From NCBI RefSeq assembly GCF_032854445.1, contig NW_027017998.1, forward strand, positions 62,001 through 126,000: a stretch of 64,000 nt of DNA, written 5' to 3'. This stretch comes from Liolophura sinensis. Lineage: Eukaryota > Mollusca > Polyplacophora > Chitonida > Chitonidae. The position numbers and the translations under genes are program-made. Below, piece after piece: positions 37,567-49,747 of the stretch; the stretch's first letter is position 1; the number at the start of each line of letters is the position of its first letter. The notes under the pieces are model-generated. The model was not told where the DNA came from. It saw only the letters and a list, made by a program, of their open reading frames with translations, and did no database searches.

Positions 37567-39182
37567 ACTGAACACTGACCCACATTTATAAGGTGCCAAA
37601 AGATGCGGAATTGGGCCAGGCATCGGCAGCTGTTAAAAAATTGCAAATATCCCTGGTTTCCATGGAGTAAGAGCCGTTGCTGGGCACGTGATTATGACAT
37701 AAATGATCATTGAATTGTCGCTACAGCCAAAAGTATTGGTCGGAGAGCATCGCGAATTGCACCATTCGATTTGTCGTCACAAAATACGTCGGATTAGCCT
37801 CTTACCAGCAGCACTGGAACAGTTTTTCCACTTTTGCATTTTTGCCTGGTCTTTTTGTTAATTGAAATCGGCTACACTGTACTCTGTACAATCGCGACTG
37901 GTCATTACTATATTTAACTTTTGACTATAAGTTATGTGCCCTTCGGTAGCCCAGAAGACCTGAAATCTTTGAGCTAAGCCCATTTAACTCGCCCAGCGAT
38001 TCCCTTACTTCTAAGTGCAAGACAATCTCAATGTCTTTATCTACGTGTAGAAAAACCACACCATTTGTACATAAAAAACACAAGGTACTTGATACAGTCT
38101 GCTGTAAAAAGTACAACTGAACACTGACCCACTTCAGTAAGGTGCCAAAAGATGCGGAATTCAGCCAGGCATCGGCAGCTGTTGAAAAATTGCAAATATC
38201 CCTGGTTTCCATGGAGTAAGAGCCGTTGCTGGGCACGTGATTATGACATAAATGATAATTCAATTGTCACTACAGGCTCCAGTATTAGTCGGAGAGCAAC
38301 GCGGTTTGCACCATTCGATTTCTCGTCACAAAATACGTCGGATTAGCCTCTTACCAGCAGCACTGGAACAGTTTTTCCACTTTTGCATTTTTACCTGGTC
38401 TTTTTGTTAATTGAAATCGGCTACACTGTACTCTGTACAATCGCGACTGGTCATTACTATATTCAACTTTTGACTATAAGTTATGTGCCCTTCGGTAGCC
38501 CAGAAGACGTCAAATCTTTGGGCTAAGCCCATTTAACTCACCCAGCAATTGTCTTACTTCTAAGTCCAAGACAATCTCAATGTCTTTATCTACGTGTAGA
38601 AAAACCACACCATTTGTACATAAAAAACACAAGGTACTTGATACAGTCTGCTGTAAAAAGTACAACTAAACACTGACCCACTTCAGTAAGGTGCCAAAAG
38701 ATTCGGAATTGAGCCAGGCATCGGCAGCTGTTGACAAATTGCAAATTTCCCTGGTTTCCATGGAGTAAGATCCGTTGCTGGGCACGTGATTATGACATAA
38801 ATGATCATTGAATTGTCGCTACAGCCAAAAGTATTGGTCGGAGAGCATCGCGGATTGCACCATTCGATTTGTCGTCACAAAATACGTCGGATTAGCCTCT
38901 TACCAGCAGCACTGGAACAGTTTTTCCACTTTTGCATTTTTGCCTGGTCTTTTTGTTAATTGAAATCGGCTACACTGTACTCTGTACAATCGCGACTGGT
39001 CATTACTATATTCAACTTTTGACTATAAGTTATGTGCCCTTCGGTAGCCCAGAAGACCTGAAATCTTTGGGCCAAGCCCATTTAACTCACCCAGCAATTG
39101 TCTTACTTCTAAGTCCAAGACAATCTCAATGTCTTTATCTACGTGTAGAAAAACCACACCATTTGTACATAAAAAACACAAG

Positions 39183-39206
39183 GTACTTGATACAGTAAAA
39201 AGTACA
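39183..39206. repeat. 7-bp deletion in the monomer hairpin (fourth of four)
   Basis: The same deletion is present at 39196/39197, 1640 bp after the third instance, so the trimer period carries it. No further examples were seen downstream. Confidence 0.9.
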
Positions 39207-40411
39207 ACTGAACACTGACCCACATTTATAAGGTGCCAAAAGATGCGGAATTGGGCCAGGCATCGGCAGCTGTTAAAAAATTGCAAATATCCCTGGTTTC
39301 CATGGAGTAAGAGCCGTTGCTGGGCACGTGATTATGACATAAATGATCATTGAATTGTCGCTACAGCCAAAAGTATTGGTCGGAGAGCATCGCGAATTGC
39401 ACCATTCGATTTGTCGTCACAAAATACGTCGGATTAGCCTCTTACCAGCAGCACTGGAACAGTTTTTCCACTTTTGCATTTTTGCCTGGTCTTTTTGTTA
39501 ATTGAAATCGGCTACACTGTACTCTGTACAATCGCGACTGGTCATTACTATATTCAACTTTTGACTATAAGTTATGTGCCCTTTGGTAGCCCAGAAGACC
39601 TGAAATCTTTGAGCTAAGCCCATTTAACTCGCCCAGCGATTGCCTTACTTCTAAGTGCAAGACAATCTCAATGTCTTTATCTACGTGTAGAAAAACCACA
39701 CCATTTGTACATAAAAAACACAAGGTACTTGATACAGTCTGCTGTAAAAAGTACAACTGAACACTGACCCACTTCAGTAAGGTGCCAAAAGATGCGGAAT
39801 TCAGCCAGGCATCGGCAGCTGTTGAAAAATTGCAAATATCCCTGGTTTCCATGGAGTAAGAGCCGTTGCTGGGCACGTGATTATGACATAAATGATAATT
39901 CAATTGTCACTACAGGCTCCAGTATTAGTCGGAGAGCAACGCGGTTTGCACCATTCGATTTCTCGTCACAAAATACGTCGGATTAACCTCTTACCAGCAG
40001 CACTGGAACAGTTTTTCCACTTTTGCATTTTTGCCTGGTCTTTTTGTTAATTGAAATCGGCTACACTGTACTCTGTACAATCGCGACTGGTCATTACTAT
40101 ATTTAACTTTTGACTATAAGTTATGTGCCCTTCGGTAGCTCAGAAGACCTGAAATCTTTGGGCTAAGCCCATTTAACTCACCCAGCAATTGCCTTACTTC
40201 TAAGTGCAAGACAATCTCAATGTCTTTATCTACGTGTAGAAAAACCAGACCATTTGTACATGAAAAACACAAGGTACTTGATACAGTCTGCTGTAAAAAG
40301 TACAACTGAACACTGACCCACTTCAGTAAGGTGCCAAAAGATGCGGAATTGAGCCAGGCATCGGGAGCTGTTGAAAAATTGCAAATTTCCCTGGTTTCCA
40401 TGGAGTAAGAG

Positions 40412-43400
40412 CCGTTGCTGGGCACGTGATTATGACATAAATGGTCATTCAATTGTCACTACAGGCAAAAGTATTGGTCGGAGAGCAACGCGGTTTGCAC
40501 CATTCGATTTCTCGTCACAAAATACGTCGGATTAGCCTCTTAACAGCAGCACTGGAACAGTTTTTTCAATTTTGCATTTTTGCCTGGTCTTTTTGTTAAT
40601 TGAAATCGGCTACACTGTACTCTGTACAATCGCGACTGGTCATTACTATATTCAACTTTTGACTATAAGTTATGTGCCCTTCGGTAGCCCAGAAGACCTG
40701 AAATCTTTGGGCCAAGCCCATTTAACTCACCCAACAATTGTCTTACTTCTAAGTCCAAGACAGTCTCAATGTCTTTATCTACGTGTAGAAAAACCAGACC
40801 ATTTGTACATAAAAAACACAAGGTACTTGATACAGTCTGCTGTAAAAAGTACAACTGAACACTGACCCACTTCAGTAAGGTGCCAAAAGATGCGGAATTG
40901 AGCCAGGCATGGGCAGCTGTTGAAAAATTGCAAATTTCCCTGGTTTCCATGGAGTAAGAGCCGTTGCTGGGCACGTGATTATGATATAAATGATCATTCA
41001 ATTGTCACTACAGCCAAAAGTATTGGTCGGAGAGCAACGCGGTTTGCACCATTCGATTTGTCGTCACAAAATACGTCGAATTAGCCTCTTACCAGCAACA
41101 CTGGAACAGTTTTTCCACTTTTGCATTTTTGCCTGGTCTTTTTGTTAATTGAAATCGGCTACACTGTACTCTGTACAATCCCTACTGGTCATTACTATAT
41201 TTAACTTTTGACTATAAGTTATGTGCCCTTCGGTAGCTCAGAAGACCTGAAATCTTTGGGCTAAGCCCATTTAACTCACCCAGCAATTGCCTTACTTCTA
41301 AGTGCAAGACAATCTCAATGTCTTTATCTACGTGTAGAAAAACCAGACCATTTGTACATGAAAAACACAAGGTACTTGATACAGTCTGCTGTAAAAAGTA
41401 CAACTGAACACTGACCCACTTCAGTAAGGTGCCAAAAGATGCGGAATTGAGCCAGGCATCGGGAGCTGTTGAAAAATTGCAAATTTCCCTGGTTTCCATG
41501 GAGTAAGAGCCGTTGCTGGGCACGTGATTATGACATAAATGGTCATTCAATTGTCACTACAGGCAAAAGTATTGGTCGGAGAGCAACGCGGTTTGCACCA
41601 TTCGATTTCTCGTCACAAAATACGTCGGATTAGCCTCTTACCAGCAGCACTGGAACAGTTTTTTCACTTTTGCATTTTTGCCTGGTCTTTTTGTTAATTG
41701 AAATCGGCTACACTGTACTCTGTACAATCGCGACTGGTCATTACTATATTCAACTTTTGACTATAAGTTATGTGCCCTTCGGTAGCCCAGAAGACCTGAA
41801 ATCTTTGGGCCAAGCCCATTTAACTCACCCAACAATTGTCTTACTTCTAAGTCCAAGACAGTCTCAATGTCTTTATCTACGTGTAGAAAAACCAGACCAT
41901 TTGTACATAAAAAACACAAGGTACTTGATACAGTCTGCTGTAAAAAGTACAACTGAACACTGACCCACTTCAGTAAGGTGCCAAAAGATGCGGAATTGAG
42001 CCAGGCATCGGCAGCTGTTGAAAAATTTCAAATTTCCCTGGTTTCCATGGAGTAAGAGCCGTTGCTGGGCACGTGATTATGACATAAATGATCATTCAAT
42101 TGTCACTACAGGCAAAAGTATTGGTCGGAGAGCAACGCGGTTTGCACCATTCGATTTGTCGTCACAAAATACGTCGGATTTGTCTCTTACCAGCAGCACT
42201 GGAACAATTTTTCCAATTTTGCATTTTTGCCTAGTCTTTTTGTTAATTGAAATCGGCTACACTGTACTATGTACCATCGCCACTGGTCATTACTATATTC
42301 AACTTTTGACTATATGTTATGTGCCCTTCGGTAGCCCAGAAGACGTCAAATCTTTGGGCTAAGCGCATTTAACTCACCCAGCAATTGCCTTACTTCTAAG
42401 TCCAAGACAATCTCAATGTCTTTGTCTACGTGTAGAAAAACCACACCATTTGTACATAAAAAACACAAGGTACTTGATACAGTCTGCTGTAAAAAGTACA
42501 ACTGAACACTGACCCACTTCAGTAAGGTGCCAAAAGATGCGGAATTGAGCCAGGCATCGGCAGCTGTTGACAAATTGCAAATTTCCCTGGTTTCCATGGA
42601 GTAAGAGCCGTTGCTGTTCACGTGATTATGACATAAGTGATCATTCAATTGTCACTACAGCCAAATGTATTGGTCGGAGAGCAACGCGGTTTGCACCATT
42701 CGATTTCTCGTCACAAAATACGTCGAATTAGCCTCTTACCAGCAGCACTGGAACAGTTTTTCCACTTTTGCATTTTTGCCTGGTCTTTTTGTTAATTGAA
42801 ATCGGCTACACTGTACTCTGTACAATCGCTACTGGTCATTACTATATTCAACTTTTGACTATAAGTTATGTGCCCTTCGGTAGCCCAGAAGACCTGAAAT
42901 CTTTGGGCTAAGCCCATTTAACTCGCCCAGCAGTTGCCTTACTTCTAAGTGCAAGACAATCTCAATGTCTTTATCTACGTGTAGAGAAACCAGACCATTT
43001 GTACGTGAAAAACACAAGGTACTTGATACAGTCTGCTGTAAAAAGTACAACTGAACACTGACCCACTTCAGTAAGGTGCCAAAAGAAGCGGAATTGAGCC
43101 AGGCATCGGGAGCTGTTGAAAAATTGCAAATTTCCCTGGTTTCCATGGAGTAAGAGCCGTTGCTGGGCACGTGATTATGACATAAATGGTCATTCAATTG
43201 TCACTACAGGCAAAAGTATTGGTCGGAGAGCAACGCGGTTTGCACCATTCGATTTCTCGTCACAAAATACGTCGGATTTGTCTCTTACCAGCAGCACTGG
43301 AACAATTTTTCCAATTTTGCATTTTTGCCTAGTCTTTTTGTTAATTGAAATCGGCTACACTGTACTATGTACCATCGCCACTGGTCATTACTATATTCAA

Positions 43401-45901
43401 CTTTTGACTATATGTTATGTGCCCTTCGGTAGCCCAGAAGACGTCAAATCTTTGGGCGAAGCGCATTTAACTCACCCAGCAATTGCCTTACTTCTAAGTC
43501 CAAGACAATCTCAATGTCTTTGTCTACGTGTAGAAAAACCACACCATTTGTACATAAAAAACACAAGGTACTTGATACAGTCTGCTGTAAAAAGTACAAC
43601 TGAACACTGACCCACTTCAGTAAGGTGCCAAAAGATGCGGAATTGAGCCAGGCATCGGCAGCTGTTGACAAATTGCAAATTTCCCTGGTTTCCATGGAGT
43701 AAGAGCCGTTGCTGTTCACGTGATTATGACATAAGTGATCATTCAATTGTCACTACAGGCAAAAGTATTGGTCGGAGAGCAACGCGGTTTGCACCATTCG
43801 ATTTGTCGTCACAAAATACGTCGGATTTGTCTCTTACCAGCAGCACTGGAACAATTTTTCCAATTTTGCATTTTTGCCTAGTCTTTTTGTTAATTGAAAT
43901 CGGCTACACTGTACTATGTACCATCGCCACTGGTCATTACTATATTCAACTTTTGACTATATGTTATGTGCCCTTCGGTAGCCCAGAAGACGTCAAATCT
44001 TTGGGCTAAGCGCATTTAACTCACCCAGCAATTGCCTTACTTCTAAGTCCAAGACAATCTCAATGTCTTTGTCTACGTGTAGAAAAACCACACCATTTGT
44101 ACATAAAAAACACAAGGTACTTGATACAGTCTGCTGTAAAAAGTACAACTGAACACTGACCCACTTCAGTAAGGTGCCAAAAGATGCGGAATTGAGCCAG
44201 GCATCGGCAGCTGTTGACAAATTGCAAATTTCCCTGGTTTCCATGGAGTAAGAGCCGTTGCTGGGCATGTGATTATGACATAAGTGATCATTCAATTGTC
44301 ACTACAGCCAAATGTATTGGTCGGAGAGCAACGCGGTTTGCACCATTCGATTTCTCGTCACAAAATACGTCGAATTAGCCTCTTACCAGCAGCACTGGAA
44401 CAGTTTTTCCACTTTTGCATTTTTGCCTGGTCTTTTTGTTAATTGAAATCGGCTACACTGTACTCTGTACAATCGCTACTGGTCATTACTATATTCAACT
44501 TTTGACTATAAGTTATGTGCCCTTCGGTAGCCCAGAAGACCTGAAATCTTTGGGCTAAGCCCATTTAACTCGCCCAGCAGTTGCCTTACTTCTAAGTGCA
44601 AGACAATCTCAATGTCTTTATCTACGTGTAGAGAAACCAGACCATTTGTACGTGAAAAACACAAGGTACTTGATACAGTCTGCTGTAAAAAGTACAACTG
44701 AACACTGACCCACTTCAGTAAGGTGCCAAAAGATGCGGAATTGAGCCAGGCATCGGCAGCTGTTGAAAAATTGCAAATTTCCCTGGTTTCCATGGAGTAA
44801 GAGCCGTTGCTGGGCACGTGATTATGACATAAATGATCATTCAATTGTCACAACAGCCAAAAGTATTGGTCGGAGAGCAACGCGGTTTGCACCATTCGAT
44901 TTCTCGTCACAAGATACGTCGGATTAGCCTCTTGCCAGCAGCACTGGAACAATTTTTCCAATTTTGCATTTTTGCCTGGTCTTTTTGTTAATTGAAACCG
45001 GCTACACTGTACTCTGTACAATCGCGACTGGTCATTACTATATTCAACTTTTGACTATAAGTTATGTGCCCTTCGGTAGCCCAGAAGACCTGAAATCTTT
45101 GGGCCAAGCCCATTTAACTCACCCAGCAATTGTCTTACTTCTAAGTCCAAGACAATCTCAATGTCTTTATCTACGTGTAGAAAAACCACACCATTTGTAC
45201 ACGAAAAACACAAGGTACTTGATACAGTCTGCTGTAAAAAGTACAACTGAACACTGACCCACTTCAGTAAGGTGCCAAAAGATTCGGAATTGAGCCAGGC
45301 ATCGGCAGCTGTTGACAAATTGCAAATTTCCCTGGTTTCCATGGAGTAAGAGCCGTTGCTGGGCACGTGATTATGACATAAATGCTCATTCAATTGTCGC
45401 TACAGCCAAACGTATTGGTCGGAGAGCAACGCGGATTGCACCATTCGATTTCTCATCACAAAATACGTCGGATTAGCCTCTTACTAGTAGCACTGAAACA
45501 GTTTTTCCACTTTTGCATTTTGGCCTGGTCTTTTTGTTAATTGAAATCGGCTACACTGTACTCTGTACAATCGCGACTGGTCATTACTATATTCAACTTT
45601 TGACTATAAGTTATGTGCCCTTCGGTAGCCCAGAAGACATCAAATCTTTGGGTTAAGCCCATTTAACTCACCCAGCAATTGTCTTACTTCTAAGTCCAAG
45701 ACAATCTCAATGTCTTTATCTACGTGTAGAAAAACCAGACCATTTGTACATAAAAAACACAAGGTACTTGATACAGTCTGCTGTAAAAAGTACAACTAAA
45801 TACTGACCCACATTTATAAGGTGCCAAAAGATGCGGAATTGGGCCAGGCATCGGCAGCTGTTGACAAATTGCAAATTTCCCTGGTTTCCATGGAGTAAGA
45901 G
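40412..45901 (+). repeat. Dimeric and trimeric duplications of clean 549-bp units (units 75-84)
   Basis: All units here are exactly 549 bp. Sequence around 40114-41210 recurs at an offset of 1098 bp, sharing GGTAGCTCAGAAGACC, GGCATCGGGAGCTG, AAATGGTCATTC and CACCCAACAATTG. From 42059 a second family recurs at 43157 and 43706, marked by GCCTAGTCTTTTTG, GGATTTGTCTC, ATCGCCACTGG, GCGCATTTAAC and TTTGTCTACGTG. The unit at 42608 recurs at 44255, three units later. The window's longest open stretch (43116-43610, 164 codons) lies here because two common stops are substituted. Confidence 0.85.
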
Positions 45902-48900
45902 CCGTTGCTACGCACGTGATTATGACATAAATGATCATTCAATTGTCGCTACAGCCAAAAGTATTGGTCGGAGAGCAACGCGGATTGCACCATTCGATTT
46001 CTCGTCACAAAATACGTCGGATTAGCCTCTTACCAGCAGCACTGGAACAATTTTTCCAATTTTGCATTTTTGCCTGGTCTTTTTGTTAATTGAAACCGGC
46101 TACACTGTACTCTGTACAATCGCGACTGGTCATTACTATATTCAACTTTTGACTATAAGTTATGTGCCCTTCGGTAGCCCAGAAGACCTGAAATCTTTGG
46201 GCCAAGCCCATTTAACTCACCCAGCAATTGTCTTACTTCTAAGTCCAAGACAATCTCAATGTCTTTATCTACGTGTAGAAAAACCACACCATTTGTACAT
46301 AAAAAACACAAGGTACTTGATACAGTCTGCTGTAGAAAGTACAACTGAACACTGACCCACTTCAGTAAGGTGCCAAAAGATGCGGAATTGAGCCAGGCAT
46401 CGGCAGCTGTTGACAAATTGCAAATTTCCCTGGTTTCCATGGAGTAAGAGCCGTTGCTGGGCACGTGATTATGACATAAATGATCATTCAATTGTCACTA
46501 CAGCCAAATGTATTGGTCGGAGAGCAACGCGGTTTGCACCATTCGATTTCTCGTCACAAAATACGTCGAATTAGCCTCTTACCAGCAGCACTGGAACAGT
46601 TTTTCCACTTTTGCATTTTTGCCTGGTCTTTTTGTTAATTGAAATCGGCTACACTGTACTCTGTACAATCGCTACTGGTCATTACTATATTCAACTTTTG
46701 ACTATAAGTTATGTGCCCTTCGGTAGCCCAGAAGACCTGAAATCTTTGGGCTAAGCCCATTTAACTCGCCCAGCAATTGCCTTACTTCTAAGTGCAAGAA
46801 AATCTCAATGTCTTTATCTACGTGTAGAGAAACCAGACCATTTGTACGTGAAAAACACAAGGTACTTGATACAGTCTGCTGTAAAAAGTACAACTGAACA
46901 CTGACCCACTTCAGTAAGGTGCCAAAAGATGCGGAATTGAGCCAGGCATCGGCAGCTGTTGAAAAATTGCAAATTTCCCTGGTTTCCATGGAGTAAGAGC
47001 CGTTGCTGGGCACGTGATTATGACATAAATGATCATTCAATTGTCACAACAGCCAAAAGTATTGGTCGGAGAGCAACGCGGTTTGCACCATTCGATTTCT
47101 CGTCACAAGATACGTCGGATTAGCCTCTTACCAGCAGCACTGGAACAGTTTTTCCACTTTTGCATTTTTACCTGGTCTTTTTGTTAATTGAAATCGGCTA
47201 CACTGTACTCTGTACAATCGCGACTGGTCATTACTATATTATATCAACTTTTGACCTATAAGTTATGTGCCCTTCGGTAGCCCAGAAGACGTCAAATCTT
47301 TGGGCTAAGCCATTTAACTCACCCAGCAATTGTCTTACTTCTAAGTCCAAGACAATCTCAATGTCTTTATCTACGTGTAGAAAAACCACACCATTTGTAC
47401 ATAAAAAACACAAGGTACTTGATACAGTCTGCTGTAAAAAGTACAACTAAATACTGACCCACATTTAAAAGGTGCCAAAAGATGCGGAATTGAGCCAGCA
47501 TCGGCAGCTGTTGACAAATTGCAAATTTCCCTGGTTTCCATGGAGTAAGAGCCGTTGCTACGCACGTGAATATAACATAAATAATCATTCAATGTCGCTA
47601 CAGCCAAAAGTATTGGTCGGAGAGCAACGCAGATTGCACCATTCGATTTCTCGTCACAAAATACGTCGGATTAGCCTCTTACCAGCAGCACTGGAACAAT
47701 TTTTCCACTTTTTGCATTTTGCCTGGTCTTTTTGTTAATTGAAATCGGCTACACTGTACTATGTACCATCGCGACTGGTCATTACTATATTCAACTTTTG
47801 ACTATATGTTATGTGCCCTTCGGTAGCCCAGAAGACGTCAAATCTTTGGGCTAAGCCCATTTAACTCACCAGCAATTGCCTTACTTCTAAGTCCGAAGAC
47901 AATCTCAATGTCTTTATCTACGTGTAGGAAAAGCCACACCATTTGTACATGAAAAACACAAGGTACTTGATACAGTCTGCTGTAAAAAGTACAACTGACA
48001 CTGACCCACTTTAGTAAGGTGCCAAAAGATTCGGATTGAGCCAGGCATCGGCAGCTGTTGGACAATTGCAAATTTCCCTGGTTTCCATGGAGTAAGAGCC
48101 GTTGCTGGGCACGTGATTATGACATAAATGATCATTCAATGTCACAACAGCCAAACGTATTGGTCGGAGAGCAACGCGGTTTGCACCTTTCGATTTCTCG
48201 TCACAAGATACGTCGGATTAGCCTCTTACCAGCAGCACTGGAACAGTCTTTCCACTTTTGCATTTTTACCTGGTCTTTTGTTAATTGAAATCGGCTACAC
48301 TGTACTCTGTACAATCGCGACTGGTCATTACTATATTCAACTTTTGACTATAAGTTCTGTGAACTTCGGTAGCCCAGAAGACGTCAAATCTTTGGGGCTA
48401 AGCCCATTTAACTCACCCAGCAACTGTCTTACTTCTAAGTCCAAGACAATCTCATTGTCTTTATCTACGTGTAGAAAAACCACACCATTTGTACATAAAA
48501 AACACAAGGTACTTGATACAGTCTGCTGTAAAAAGTACAACTGACCACAATCCCACATGAATAAGGTGCCAAAAGATGCGGAATTGAGCCAGGTATCGGC
48601 AGCTGTTGAAAAATTGCAAATTTCCCTGGTTTCCATGGAGTAAGAGCCGTCTCATGCTGTGCACGTGATTATGACATAAATGATCATTCAATTGTCGCTA
48701 CAGGCAAAAGAATTGTTCGGAGAGCAACGAGGTTTGCACCATTCGATTTCTCGTCACAAAATACGTCGGATTAGCCTCTTACCAGCAGCACTGGAACAAT
48801 TTTTCCACTTTTGCATTTTTGCCTGGTCTTTTTCTTATTGAAATCGGCTACACTGTACTATGTACCATCGCGACTGGTCATTACTATATTCAACTTTTGA

Positions 48901-49747
48901 CTATATGTTATGTGCCCTTCGGTAGCCCAGAAGACGTCAAATCTTTGGGCTAAGCCTATTTAACTCACCCAGCAATTGCCCTTACTTCTAAGTCCAAGAC
49001 AATCTCAATGTCTTTATCTACGTGTAGAAAAACCACACCATTTGTACATAAAAAACACAAGGTACTTGATACAGTCTGCTGTAAAAAGTACAACTGAACA
49101 CTGACCCACTTCAGTAAGGTGCCAAAAGATGCGGAATTGAGCCAGGCATCGGCAAGCTGTTGAAAAATTGCAAATTCCCTGGTTTCCATGGAGTAAGAGC
49201 CGTTGCTGGGCACGTGATTATGACATAAATGATCATTCAATTGTCACTACAGCCAAAAGTATTGGTCGGAGAGCAACGCGGTTTGCACCATTCGATTTCT
49301 CGTCACAAAATAACGTCGAATTAGCCTCTTACCAGCAGCACTGGAACAGTTTTTCCACTTTTGCATTTTTGCCTGGTCTTTTTGTTAATTGAAATCGGCT
49401 ACACTGTACTCTGTACAATCGCTACTGGTCATTACTATATTCAACTTTTGACTATAAGTTCTGTGCCCTTCGGTAGCCCAGAAGACGTCAAATCTTTGGG
49501 CCAAGCCCATTTAACTCACCCAGCAATTGCCTTACTTCTAAGTCGAGACAATCTCAATGTCTTTATCTACGTGTAGAAAAACCAGCACCATTTTTACATG
49601 AAAAACACAAGGTACTTGATACAGTCTGCTGTAAAAGAACAACTAAACACTGACCCACTTCAGTAAGGTGCCAAAAGATTCGGAATTGAGCCAGGCATCG
49701 CAGCTGTTGAAAAATTGCAAATTTCCCTGGTTTCCATGGAGTAAGAG
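45902..49747 (+). repeat. 7-unit HOR of about 3.84 kb, copy 1 (right half indel-rich)
   Basis: Units start at 45902, 46451, 47000, 47552, 48099, 48647 and 49200. The first matches those at 49748, 53587, 57429 and 61271 (CTACGCACGTG or GTGCACGTG, GTCGCTACAGCC, GGATT, TTGAAACCGGC). From about 47.2 kb unit length varies (552, 547, 548, 553) through private indels, such as an extra ATAT near 47238 and an extra CTCA at 48651 inside the unit anchor. The ACCACAATCCCACATG variant near 48544 recurs near 51837, 55130 and 58970. Confidence 0.8.

Larger units (their letters stand above)
37132..40411 (+). repeat. Trimeric HOR of 1640 bp and its partial second copy
   Basis: Units 37674, 38223 and 38772 (549 + 549 + 542 bp = 1640) are followed by 39314 and 39863, which repeat the first two. 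Shared rare features are GAGCATCGCGAATTGC, GGAATTCAGCCAGG, AAATGATAATTCAATTG and GGCTCCAGTATTAGTCGG. The units at 38223 and 38772 also match 35485 and 36034 at an offset of 2738 bp, including the uncommon GTAAGATCCGTTGCT junction at 36034 and 38772. Periods of 3, 5 and 7 units are thus interlaced. Confidence 0.85.

Noticed and set aside
48647-48660. Four-base CTCA insertion in the unit anchor as a functional variant
   Set aside because: It occurs once, inside a tract full of private indels, and is absent from matching units, so a sequence error is more likely.
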